Shown: one piece after another, positions 1 to 5,813 of the stretch
Layout of the letters: every line of letters begins with the position of its first letter
Position numbering within the stretch: position 1 is the stretch's first letter
Assembly: GCA_905215945.1 (NCBI GenBank)
Contig: CAJMRZ010000074.1
Span: 1 to 7,011 of the forward strand
Direction: 5' to 3'
DNA: 7,011 nucleotides
From: an uncultured bacterium
Lineage (GTDB): Bacteria; Actinomycetota; Coriobacteriia; Coriobacteriales; Coriobacteriaceae
Made by a program: the position numbers and the translations under genes
Notes under the pieces: model-generated
What the model was told of the DNA's origin: nothing
The model's input: the letters and a program-made list of their open reading frames with translations, nothing else
Databases searched by the model: none

Positions 1-899
1 TCCTCGATCATGCCGGCGACGGCCTCGGCGTACTCGGGTGCCTGGATATCAAAGACGGTATTGCCGTCATCGTCCACGCGGGGCAGTCCCGCATTGGCCT
101 GCACCATAACGGGCTTGTCGGTGACGGTGAGCATGCGCGCGGCGAGCCCTCGGAGCTCGGCCGGGCCCTGGCTGCAGTTGATGCCCAGGACGTCGGCGCC
201 GATGGCGTCGAGGGTGATGGCGGCGACCTCGGGGCTCGTGCCCAAGAAGGTGCGGCCGTCTTCCTCAAAGGTCATGGTGGCAAAGACGGGCAGGTCGGAG
301 TTCTCGCGGCAGGCGAGGACGGCCGCCTTGATCTCGGCCAGGTCGGTCATGGTCTCGATAATAAAGAGGTCGACGCCCGCAGCGACGCTGGCGCGCACCT
401 CCTCGGCAAAGAGGTCGTAGGCCTCGTCAAAGCTGAGGGTGCCCAGGGGGCGCAGCAGGGCGCCGATGGGGCCGATGTCGCCGGCGACGTAGCGGGCGCC
501 GGCCTCGCGGGCGCAGGTGACTGCCGCGGCAAAGACGTCTGCCACGGTGGCGGCGCCGTCGAGCTTGTGGGCGTTGGCGCCAAAGGTGTTGGCGGTGATC
601 ACGTCACAGCCAGCTTCGACGTACTGACGCTGGATATCGGTGATGACCTGGGGTTCCTCAAAGTTGAGCAGTTCGGGCAGGGCGCCTGCCTTCATGCCGG
701 CGGCCTGCAACATGGTGCCCATGCCGCCGTCAAACAGCAGGTGCCCGGTGCCCTCGATGGCGGCACGCAGGCGATCGTCCTTAATGCGAAGGTCATCGAT
801 CGTGCGCGTTTTGTACGCGGCACCGTTGCAGCGCGCAGCATTGACGGGTGCCGCCAGCGCGGCACCGTCCAGATCATGAGTGATAAGCGGAGTAAACAT
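1..899 (-). CDS. metH: Cobalamin-dependent methionine synthase, N-terminal part (cut by window edge)
   Basis: The first 299 codons of a gene that runs off the left edge. The protein transfers the methyl group of 5-methyltetrahydrofolate to homocysteine through cobalamin, making methionine in the cytoplasm. The visible part is the homocysteine-binding barrel: FDGGMGTMLQ at residues 56-65, ANTFGAN at 103-109, GDIGP at 140-144, IIETMTDL at 180-187, and GINCSQGP at 239-246. Cys242 in the last motif is the expected first zinc ligand; the later Cys pair would lie beyond the edge. The ATG at 899 is supported by AGGAG at 906-910, six bases upstream, which overlaps the stop codon of the preceding gene. 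The glycine motif begins about 40 residues later than usual, so there is an N-terminal extension with no internal Met to serve as an alternative start. It is the last visible gene of the metF operon. Whether it also has its own C-terminal activation domain cannot be seen here. Confidence 0.93.
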   Translation of the reverse strand, partial: MFTPLITHDLDGAALAAPVNAARCNGAAYKTRTIDDLRIKDDRLRAAIEGTGHLLFDGGMGTMLQAAGMKAGALPELLNFEEPQVITDIQRQYVEAGCDVITANTFGANAHKLDGAATVADVFAAAVTCAREAGARYVAGDIGPIGALLRPLGTLSFDEAYDLFAEEVRASVAAGVDLFIIETMTDLAEIKAAVLACRENSDLPVFATMTFEEDGRTFLGTSPEVAAITLDAIGADVLGINCSQGPAELRGLAARMLTVTDKPVMVQANAGLPRVDDDGNTVFDIQAPEYAEAVAGMIE

Positions 900-908
900 T
901 GAGGGCTC

Positions 909-1697
909 CTAATGGCTGGAATAGCAGGTGGTGTGGGCGGCGCGGAAGCGGCAGTGCTCGCGCATGCGGCAGATATTGCAGGTGGGGCGGCTCTGGGCGT
1001 CGTGGACTTCGCCGTCGAACAGACCAATCACCGCGGTCACGCTCTTGGTGGGCATGAGCAGGCTGGTGGGGGTGACGGTAAGTCCAATGAGGCGCGTGGC
1101 ATTGAGTGCATCCACGATCGAGCGCTGGGCAGAGAGCGGGCAGTCGCCATAGCCGGGACTGAAGCGCCAGTTGCCGGCGAGCCCGTGTGCAGCGGCTGCA
1201 GCCTTGACCTGCTGGTCCATCTGCTCGACGGCGGCCTCCACATAGGCAGAGCATGCGGCGTCGAGCACGGCGCCTTCCAGGGGTTGCTGGGCTCCCGTGG
1301 TGCGCAGACGGCGTTCGGCAGACATCCCGAGGGTGCAGGCCATGAGCGCCGCCAGGCGGGCGTCTTTGAGATGTCGATAGATATCACGACCCCGCAGCTC
1401 AACATTGGTGCCAACCAAGCGGATGCAGGGCTCGCCCTGCTCGTCGACGCCCGTGGCATCGACGGCAAACACGCGTCGCACGCCGCGGGGCTCGATATCC
1501 AGCTCTAGGCGCTCGACTACAAGCTCAATTCGTCGTGACAGCTCGGGCTCAATCTGCTGGCCGCCGTAGCCCAGATACCGCAGCATCTCGGCACGGTCGA
1601 CACGGGGATGGTGCGCAGCATCGACACGGTAAAGCGCCGGCGACGCAAGGTCGGCCGGCACTTCAACAACGGTTGTATCGACGTGCGGTTTTTCCAT
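909..1697 (-). CDS. Stand-alone methionine synthase reactivation (activation-domain) protein
   Basis: A 262-residue protein resembling the C-terminal SAM-binding activation domain of MetH, here as a separate gene. The key signature is R178-F-S180-P-G-Y183 followed by GDCP, matching the RxxPGY SAM-binding motif of E. coli MetH. The segment MLRYLGYGG near residue 38 and a Lys/Thr-rich MPTKSVTAVIGL stretch near 215-226 also fit. Known role of the family: together with an electron donor, it reductively remethylates inactivated cob(II)alamin on MetH using SAM. The C-terminus carries a Cys cluster, C240-x2-C243-x5-C249, plus C258, which is absent from the E. coli domain and could bind metal or an Fe-S centre (inference). 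The ATG at 1697 shares its A with the metF stop (TAATG), so translation is probably coupled; GGAG lies just upstream inside metF. The stop at 909-911 overlaps the metH ribosome binding site. No signal peptide or membrane segment is seen. Confidence 0.85.
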   Translation of the reverse strand: MEKPHVDTTVVEVPADLASPALYRVDAAHHPRVDRAEMLRYLGYGGQQIEPELSRRIELVVERLELDIEPRGVRRVFAVDATGVDEQGEPCIRLVGTNVELRGRDIYRHLKDARLAALMACTLGMSAERRLRTTGAQQPLEGAVLDAACSAYVEAAVEQMDQQVKAAAAAHGLAGNWRFSPGYGDCPLSAQRSIVDALNATRLIGLTVTPTSLLMPTKSVTAVIGLFDGEVHDAQSRPTCNICRMREHCRFRAAHTTCYSSH

Positions 1698-2569
1698 TAC
1701 CCCAGGCGCTCCATAATGGTCGCGGCGATTGCAGGACGGTTCATAGTGTACAGGTGCAGACCGTCGGCACCGTGCTCCTTAAGGTCGCAAAGCTGACGAG
1801 CAGCATAATCTACACCGGCTGCCTGCAGGCTCTCGGGGTCGTTCTCGTACTTGGCGAGAATCTTGATGACGGGGGAGGGCAGCGATGCGCCGCACATAAA
1901 GACCATGCGGCTGATTTGCGACTTGCCCATAAACGGCATGATGCCCGCGGTGATAGGCGCGGTGATGCCGGCTTTGTCGGCAAGCTCGCGGAAGCGATAG
2001 AAGCACTCGTTATCAAAGAAGAGCTGCGTCACAAAGAAGCTCGCGCCAGCGTCCTGTTTTTGCTTGAGGTGTTCGACCGAGAGGTTGAGATCCTCGCAGG
2101 CAATGTGGCCCTCGGGGTAGGCTGCGGCGCCCACGCAAAAGCCGGCGTCGACGAGCTCGGGGATGAGGTCACGGGCGTAGGCGTAGTCAGAGGCGGGCTT
2201 GTCGTCCTCAGTCGCGCCGGCGGGCAGGTCGCCGCGCAGGGCCAGGATGTTTTCAACGCCGGCGGTGCGATACTCGTCGATCTTGGCGGCGATATCGGCG
2301 TGCGAGCGGCCCACGCAGGTAAGGTGTGCCACCGAGGGTGTATCGAATTCGCTCGTAATCATATGCGCGATGGGGGCGGTGGTGGCACCGTTGCCCGAGC
2401 CGCCGGCCGAGCAGGTGACCGAGACAAAGCTCGGTGAAAGCTTGCACAGATTGCCTGCCACCTCGCGAGCCGTGTCGAGGGTAAGCTCGCCCTTGGGCGG
2501 GAACATCTCAAACGAAACGGGTGCGGTGCCCTGGGATGCTGCCTGCTTAAAAACCTCGTCGACGCGCAT
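1697..2569 (-). CDS. metF: 5,10-methylenetetrahydrofolate reductase
   Basis: A 290-residue flavoprotein that reduces 5,10-methylene-THF to 5-methyl-THF, the methyl donor for the MetH encoded two genes downstream. Length is close to E. coli MetF (296). Motifs align in order: SFEMFPPKG at 19-27, with Glu21 at the place of the catalytic Glu28 of E. coli; FVSVTCSAGG at 48-57; HLTC at 92-95; ALRGDLP at 110-116, with Asp114 matching the flavin-tuning Asp120; AAAYPEGH at 148-155; TQLFFD at 181-186; and LHLYTMNR at 271-278. The start at 2569 is chosen because AGGAG sits at 2576-2580, six bases away, and the family begins just before SFE; a longer in-frame start at 2635 has no such site. It is the first gene of the minus-strand operon. 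It diverges from glnN across a 426-base intergenic region. No MetV partner is seen in the window. Confidence 0.95.
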   Translation of the reverse strand: MRVDEVFKQAASQGTAPVSFEMFPPKGELTLDTAREVAGNLCKLSPSFVSVTCSAGGSGNGATTAPIAHMITSEFDTPSVAHLTCVGRSHADIAAKIDEYRTAGVENILALRGDLPAGATEDDKPASDYAYARDLIPELVDAGFCVGAAAYPEGHIACEDLNLSVEHLKQKQDAGASFFVTQLFFDNECFYRFRELADKAGITAPITAGIMPFMGKSQISRMVFMCGASLPSPVIKILAKYENDPESLQAAGVDYAARQLCDLKEHGADGLHLYTMNRPAIAATIMERLG

Positions 2570-2612
2570 ATCGTGCTCCTTTAGATACGTAATAGTGTGA
2601 TGTGTTGTAAGG

Positions 2613-2618
2613 ATTCTA
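2613..2618 (-). promoter_or_regulatory. Possible -10 box for the metF operon
   Basis: TAGAAT on the minus strand, about 44 bases before the metF ATG, would give a short leader. No good -35 hexamer lies 16-18 bases upstream (TCCACC at the 17-base spacing), so this is only a candidate. Confidence 0.25.
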
Positions 2619-2672
2619 CAGCACCACTGTGCCACGGTGGAGTTTTACTCGCTATTTGGGGATACCAATCGA

Positions 2673-2694
2673 AAATGCTTCGCTATCGGCATTT
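2673..2694. repeat. Short inverted repeat in the metF-glnN intergenic region
   Basis: AAATGC at 2673-2678 pairs with GCATTT at 2689-2694 around a 10-base loop. It is weak alone, but one of several dyads between the divergent genes. It follows an ATACCA motif (2662-2667) that recurs in the larger palindrome at 2734-2759. Confidence 0.3.
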
Positions 2695-2733
2695 CCTATA
2701 ACAGTGCGGTCAATCTAGGATGTGGCTATAAAG

Positions 2734-2759
2734 ACTGGTATCTGATGCGAAATACCAGT
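2734..2759. promoter_or_regulatory. Perfect 8-bp palindrome, candidate operator
   Basis: ACTGGTAT (2734-2741) and ATACCAGT (2752-2759) are perfect inverted repeats separated by 10 bases, a layout typical of a dimeric regulator site. TATAAA at 2727-2732 directly abuts it on the plus strand. A further ATACCA lies at 2662-2667. It sits between the divergent metF and glnN genes and could serve either. No regulator is identified, and no strong -35 accompanies the TATAAA. Confidence 0.4.
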
Positions 2760-2843
2760 TAATAGAGTCCCATCCCAAATTGACAAACCTTAAACTATGG
2801 GGAGAGGTCTGCAATTTATACAGTTGATTGGCCATTAAGGGTG

Positions 2844-2856
2844 GCAGCGCCGCTGC
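2844..2856. repeat. GCAGCG-C-CGCTGC palindrome in the glnN leader region
   Basis: A perfect 6-bp dyad around one central base. TTGATTGG direct repeats flank it at 2824-2831 and 2872-2879. Position suggests a role upstream of glnN, but no named site is recognised. Confidence 0.3.
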
Positions 2857-2862
2857 GATGCG

Positions 2863-2916
2863 GTAACCTCATTGATTGGTTTCGCGACAGCAACATAACG
2901 GTAATGTCGCGGAAAC
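2863..2916 (+). promoter_or_regulatory. GlnR-box-like motifs and imperfect hairpin upstream of glnN
   Basis: GTAAT-N6-GAAAC at 2901-2916 has the spacing and near-consensus of the GTnAC-N6-GAAAC half of an actinobacterial GlnR nitrogen-control box. A weaker relative, GTAAC-N6-GATTG, lies at 2863-2878. The same stretch can fold: GTTTCGCGACA (2879-2889) pairs with TGTCGCG-(G)-AAAC (2905-2916), giving 11 bp with one bulge and a 15-base loop. Location upstream of a glutamine synthetase gene makes nitrogen control plausible. Whether this lineage has GlnR is not shown in the window. Confidence 0.35.
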
Positions 2917-2955
2917 ACGGCGAGCCTAATCTATGACTCGTTCGTTAGTAATCAA

Positions 2956-2974
2956 CACCGCTTCTCACGCGGTG
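2956..2974 (+). promoter_or_regulatory. Small hairpin just before the glnN ribosome binding site
   Basis: CACCGC (2956-2961) and GCGGTG (2969-2974) form a 6-bp stem with a 7-base loop, ending 8 bases before the AAGGGAG ribosome binding site (2983-2989). In the mRNA it could affect initiation or 5' stability. No T-tract follows, so it is not a terminator. Confidence 0.35.
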
Positions 2975-2995
2975 CCGATACGAAGGGAGTTCCGT

Positions 2996-5083
2996 ATGGC
3001 CGATCTTACTGACCGCTTCGGGACCATGGTGTTCTCTGAGGAAGTCATGAAGGACTACCTCCCCAAGGACATTTGGAAGCGCCTTGCTGCAACCCTCGAG
3101 GGCGGTGAGCCGCTCGACCTGGATGTGGCCAACGCCGTTGCCCACGCCATGAAGGTCTGGGCCATCTCCAAGGGCGCGACGCACTACGCACACTGGTTCC
3201 AGCCGCTTTCGGGCATTACTTCCGAGAAGCACGACAGCTTCCTGGAGCCCAACCACGACGGCACCGCTATTACCAAGTTTACGGGCAAGAACCTCATCCA
3301 GGGCGAGCCCGATGCCTCCAGCTTCCCCAACGGCGGCTTGCGTGCCACCTTCGAGGCCCGTGGCTACACCGCCTGGGATCCCACCAGCCCCGCTTTTATC
3401 AAGGACGATGTCCTGTGCATCCCCACGGCTTTCTGCTCCTACACAGGCGAGGCCCTGGACAAGAAGACCCCGCTGCTGCGCTCCATGACCGCGCTCTCGC
3501 GTGAGTCCAAGCGCGTTTTGGCGCTGTTTGGTAAGACCCCCAAGAAGGTCGTTCCTTCCGTGGGCGACGAGCAGGAGTACTTCCTGATCAAGAAGGACGC
3601 TTACCGCAAGCGCAAGGACCTGGTCATCACCGGCCGCACCCTCTTTGGCGCTGCCCCCTGCAAGGGCCAGGAGCTCGAGGAGCACTACTTTGGCGCTATC
3701 CGCCCCACCGTCTCGGCCTATATGAAGGACCTGGATGACGAACTGTGGGCGCTTGGCATTCCCGTCAAGACCAAGCACAACGAGGTCGCTCCCTGCCAGC
3801 ATGAGCTCGCCCCTGTCTATGGCGAGGTCAACGAGGCCATCGACCAGAATCTGGTCATGATGGAGAAGATGAAGCTCATCGCCTCCCGTCACGACTTGGT
3901 CTGCCTGCTGCACGAGAAGCCCTTCGAGGGCATCAACGGTTCGGGCAAGCACAACAACTGGTCGCTTGGTACCGAGTCCGAGAACCTGCTCGATCCGGGC
4001 GACACCCCGCTCGACAACCTGCAGTTCATTGTCTTCCTCACCGCGGTGATCGAGGCCGTCGATAACTATCAGGAGCTCCTGCGTGCCTCCGTTGCCTCGG
4101 CCGGCAACGATCATCGTCTGGGCGCCAACGAGGCTCCTCCGGCGATTATGTCCATCTTCCTGGGCGACCAGCTTACCGAGGTCGTCGAGAAGATCATCGA
4201 TGGCAAGGCTTCCGTCCATGCCACGCGCGGCGTGCTCGACCTGGGCGCCGATACCCTGCCCAAGTTGATGCAGGACAACACCGACCGCAACCGCACCTCC
4301 CCGTTTGCCTTCACCGGCAACAAGTTCGAGTTCCGTGCCTGCGGCTCCGAGCAGAACGTCTCCGACTCCAACCTGGTGCTCGATGCCGCCGTGGCCAAGT
4401 CGCTCAAGTCCTTCGCCGACGCACTCGAGGGTACGTCCGAGGATAAGTTCCAGGACGCCGCGCTCGAGTACTGCAAGAAGGTGCTGACCGATCACCAGCG
4501 CATCCTGTTCTCCGGCGACGGTTACTCCGACGAGTGGCCCATTGAGGCCGAGAAACGCGGCCTTGCCAACAACAAGACCACGGCCGACGCCCTGCCCGCC
4601 TTTGTTTCCGATAAGGCTATCGCGCTCTTTGAGGAGACGGGCGTCCTGACTAAAGCCGAGGCTCAGTGCCGCTACGACTGTAAGCTCGAGAAGTACAACA
4701 AGCTCATGAACATCGAGGCTACCACGATGGTTCGCGAGGCGCGTCGTACCTATCGCCCGGTCATTACCGCCTATGCCACCAAGGTCGCTAAGGGCCTTGA
4801 GACTATTCGTGCCGCCGGTGCCGAGGCCGCCATGCAGTGCGAGCAGAACACGCTCAACAAGCTCTGCAACGGTATCACCGCCATCAACGACTCCATCAAG
4901 GCGCTCGACGCCGTGCATCAGAAGGCCGAGGCCCTCGATGGCCAGGAGCAGGCCAACGTGTATGCACACGAGGTCGTTCCAGCTATGGATACGCTGCGTG
5001 CCGCCGTGGATGCCATGGAGGAGATCGTGGCCGCCGACTACTGGCCGGTCCCGACCTACGACGACATCCTGTTCTACGTTTAG
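2996..5083 (+). CDS. glnN: Type III glutamine synthetase (GSIII)
   Basis: A 695-residue glutamine synthetase of the large GSIII class, which joins ammonia to glutamate using ATP in the cytoplasm. Length fits GSIII (about 700) rather than GSI (about 450). Motifs in order: GDEQEYF at 190-196 (metal/glutamate-site acidic residues), [13 protein letters not shown] at 261-273, [10 protein letters not shown] at 314-323 (ATP/glutamate site), [17 protein letters not shown] just after the GNDHRLG segment, and [12 protein letters not shown] at 430-441, followed by KFEFRACGS. The remaining C-terminal part is the long helical tail characteristic of GSIII. The ATG at 2996 is preferred because AAGGGAG lies six bases upstream and the family begins with a segment like [10 protein letters not shown]; an upstream in-frame ATG at 2933 has no ribosome binding site. 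It is monocistronic: a strong terminator follows, and its upstream neighbour is divergent. A long minus-strand open frame opposite it is a codon-bias shadow. Confidence 0.96.
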   Translation: MADLTDRFGTMVFSEEVMKDYLPKDIWKRLAATLEGGEPLDLDVANAVAHAMKVWAISKGATHYAHWFQPLSGITSEKHDSFLEPNHDGTAITKFTGKNLIQGEPDASSFPNGGLRATFEARGYTAWDPTSPAFIKDDVLCIPTAFCSYTGEALDKKTPLLRSMTALSRESKRVLALFGKTPKKVVPSVGDEQEYFLIKKDAYRKRKDLVITGRTLFGAAPCKGQELEEHYFGAIRPTVSAYMKDLDDELWALGIPVKTKHNEVAPCQHELAPVYGEVNEAIDQNLVMMEKMKLIASRHDLVCLLHEKPFEGINGSGKHNNWSLGTESENLLDPGDTPLDNLQFIVFLTAVIEAVDNYQELLRASVASAGNDHRLGANEAPPAIMSIFLGDQLTEVVEKIIDGKASVHATRGVLDLGADTLPKLMQDNTDRNRTSPFAFTGNKFEFRACGSEQNVSDSNLVLDAAVAKSLKSFADALEGTSEDKFQDAALEYCKKVLTDHQRILFSGDGYSDEWPIEAEKRGLANNKTTADALPAFVSDKAIALFEETGVLTKAEAQCRYDCKLEKYNKLMNIEATTMVREARRTYRPVITAYATKVAKGLETIRAAGAEAAMQCEQNTLNKLCNGITAINDSIKALDAVHQKAEALDGQEQANVYAHEVVPAMDTLRAAVDAMEEIVAADYWPVPTYDDILFYV

Positions 5084-5113
5084 AACGTAACTGACATATC
5101 GTCACGGTATTGA

Positions 5114-5147
5114 GCCGGGGTCCGCATCGTGCGGGCCCCGGCTTTTT
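5114..5147 (+). terminator. Intrinsic terminator of glnN
   Basis: A 13-bp GC-rich stem, GCCGGGGTCCGCA (5114-5126) with TGCGGGCCCCGGC (5130-5142), has one G-U wobble and a TCG loop. TTTTTG then TTT follow immediately. It begins 30 bases after the glnN stop, a textbook Rho-independent terminator. Confidence 0.95.
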
Positions 5148-5207
5148 GTTTGAGAAGGACGCTTTGAAGCCCGTTTTGCAATTGATTCACCCACGCAATA
5201 AGGGGTC

Positions 5208-5426
5208 GTGGGCAAAAAACGTCAAATATGAGTACTGTCACAAGTGCTGTAGCATTATCTTTTTGCAAAATCTGCAGTGTTACGCAACATATGTCCAAGT
5301 ACTCAGCTGATAAGCGCCTGCAATTCTTCCGCCGTAGGACACCTGACGTCTAAATCGATTTCTGAAGGCATGAAATCGCTGTTACTAAATTGGTAACAGT
5401 ACTCATATTTGCTATTTTTTGCCCAC
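5208..5426. mobile_element. 219-bp inverted-repeat-bounded element, MITE-like (family not recognised)
   Basis: The ends are 34-bp inverted repeats: left arm 5208-5241, right arm 5393-5426 read on the minus strand. Both arms have GTGGGCAAAAAA, three differing bases, CAAATATGAGTACTGT, one differing base, then AC (30/34 identical). The interior is AT-richer than the flanking genes and lacks a convincing gene. No target-site duplication is visible outside the arms. The right arm also forms its own hairpin, CTGTTAC (5379-5385) with GTAACAG (5393-5399). TGAGTACT occurs a third time, on the minus strand around 5297-5304. The element lies between the convergent glnN and tRNA-Glu genes. It could be a non-autonomous transposable element, an interspersed palindromic repeat, or a structured RNA. 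The inverted repeat is certain; the interpretation is not. Confidence 0.5.
5303..5425 (-). pseudogene. Possible decayed reading frame inside the inverted-repeat element
   Basis: A 40-codon frame open from the right arm ends at TGA (5303-5305). It begins WAKNSKYEYC and ends with the protein-like segment MPSEIDLDVRCPTAEELQAL. Reading inward from the left arm on the plus strand gives the related WAKNVKYEYC, so both arms offer the same peptide. There is no ribosome binding site at the internal ATG. It may be a remnant of a gene, or chance within a repeat. Confidence 0.15.
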
Positions 5427-5459
5427 AGGCCCTTGGATGACAGTGTGATCTAATGCCCT

Positions 5460-5484
5460 CGGGGTTCGAATCCCGGCGTTGGGG
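5460..5484 (+). other. tRNA T-arm-like fragment
   Basis: CGGGG-TTCGAAT-CCCGG has the T-loop consensus (TTCRANY) with four of five stem pairs. It is followed by CGTTGGGGA, like the 3' acceptor strand of a tRNA. No D-arm, anticodon arm or matching 5' acceptor strand is found upstream, so it is not an intact gene. It may be a decayed tRNA 3' end, an old attachment-site remnant, or coincidence. Confidence 0.25.
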
Positions 5485-5520
5485 AAGAAAAAAGCCCGTC
5501 ACCGAATTGGTAACGGGCTT
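5485..5520 (-). terminator. Intrinsic terminator of tRNA-Glu
   Basis: Read on the minus strand, AAGCCCGT (5520-5513) pairs with ACGGGCTT (5499-5492). After one mismatch, three further inner pairs (GGT/ACC) follow around a 5-base loop. The run TTTTTTCTT (5493-5485) comes next. It starts 12 bases beyond the tRNA CCA end, so it should terminate the tRNA transcript. Confidence 0.85.
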
Positions 5521-5531
5521 CAGATTTCAAA

Positions 5532-5608
5532 TGGTGCCCCCAGCGGGATTCGAACCCGCGATATCCACCTTGAAAGGGTGGCGTCCTTGGCCGCTAGACG
5601 ATGGGGAC
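5532..5608 (-). tRNA. tRNA-Glu (anticodon UUC), CCA encoded
   Basis: A 77-base cloverleaf on the minus strand. The acceptor GTCCCCA pairs with TGGGGGC (one G-U wobble), then discriminator A and a genome-encoded CCA (5532-5534). The anticodon stem CCACC/GGTGG encloses loop CTTTCAA with anticodon TTC, which reads GAA/GAG codons. The T-arm is GCGGG-TTCGAAT-CCCGC, with a 5-base variable region. D-arm and acceptor closely resemble E. coli tRNA-Glu. It is a single tRNA gene with its own promoter and terminator, convergent with glnN. Confidence 0.97.
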
Positions 5609-5618
5609 AGCGGGAAAA

Positions 5619-5646
5619 AGTATAGCAGACTTTTTTAGCCGTTCAC
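5619..5646 (-). promoter_or_regulatory. Probable tRNA-Glu promoter
   Basis: On the minus strand, TATACT (5624-5619) lies 10 bases before the first tRNA base, a good -10. A weak -35 (GTGAAC) sits about 16 bases further upstream, and an A-rich spacer (CTAAAAAAG) lies between. The short distance means transcription starts only a few bases before the mature 5' end. Confidence 0.5.
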
Positions 5647-5709
5647 ATATCGTTGGCAAACTGAAAAACCACCACATAGGAGCTGGCTCTCTATCCCGAT
5701 CATCAAACA

Positions 5710-5764
5710 TCTCAACCTGTAACATCTGCAGGCCGTAATCCCCTCCAGATGTTACAGGTTGAGA
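5710..5764. repeat. Perfect 19-bp inverted repeat
   Basis: TCTCAACCTGTAACATCTG (5710-5728) and its exact complement CAGATGTTACAGGTTGAGA (5746-5764) surround a 17-base spacer. It lies 50 bases past the end of the AAA+ ATPase gene. Neither side is followed by a T-run, so it is not a standard terminator. It may be a REP-like dispersed palindrome, an mRNA-stabilising hairpin for the ATPase transcript, or a protein binding site. Confidence 0.85.
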
Positions 5765-5813
5765 CAAAGATACAAGGACGGCCCCAGCGACAGCGCGGAC
5801 AGCCCATTCTTTA

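Noticed and set aside
912..1508. 198-codon plus-strand frame opposite the reactivation protein
   Set aside because: Shadow of the real minus-strand gene; no ribosome binding site and low-complexity composition.
1535..2437. 300-codon plus-strand frame opposite metF
   Set aside because: Shadow of metF, whose conserved motifs are unambiguous on the minus strand.
2570..2635. Longer MetF start at 2635
   Set aside because: The extra 22 residues are not MetF-like, and the ATG at 2569 has AGGAG at ideal spacing.
2780..2808. TTGACA at 2780-2785 as the glnN -35 box
   Set aside because: The base composition 16-18 bases downstream (AGAGGT region) is not a -10; TATACA at 2817-2822 is too far away.
2570..2932. 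SAM or cobalamin riboswitch upstream of metF
   Set aside because: No recognisable S-box, SAM-II or B12-box core on the minus strand; only simple dyads were found.
2933..2995. Longer GlnN start at 2933
   Set aside because: No ribosome binding site; the added residues cover a hairpin and the AAGGGAG site of the chosen start.
2945..4969. 674-codon open frame antisense to glnN
   Set aside because: Opposite a clear GSIII gene; the Leu/Gly/Val-rich composition without motifs is what strong GC-rich codon bias leaves on the complementary strand.
5413..5484. Complete plus-strand tRNA gene
   Set aside because: Only the T-arm and a possible 3' acceptor strand are present; no anticodon arm or complementary 5' acceptor can be folded.
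5710..5764. 19-bp inverted repeat as the ATPase terminator
   Set aside because: Neither side has a T-tract, so it lacks the intrinsic terminator signature.
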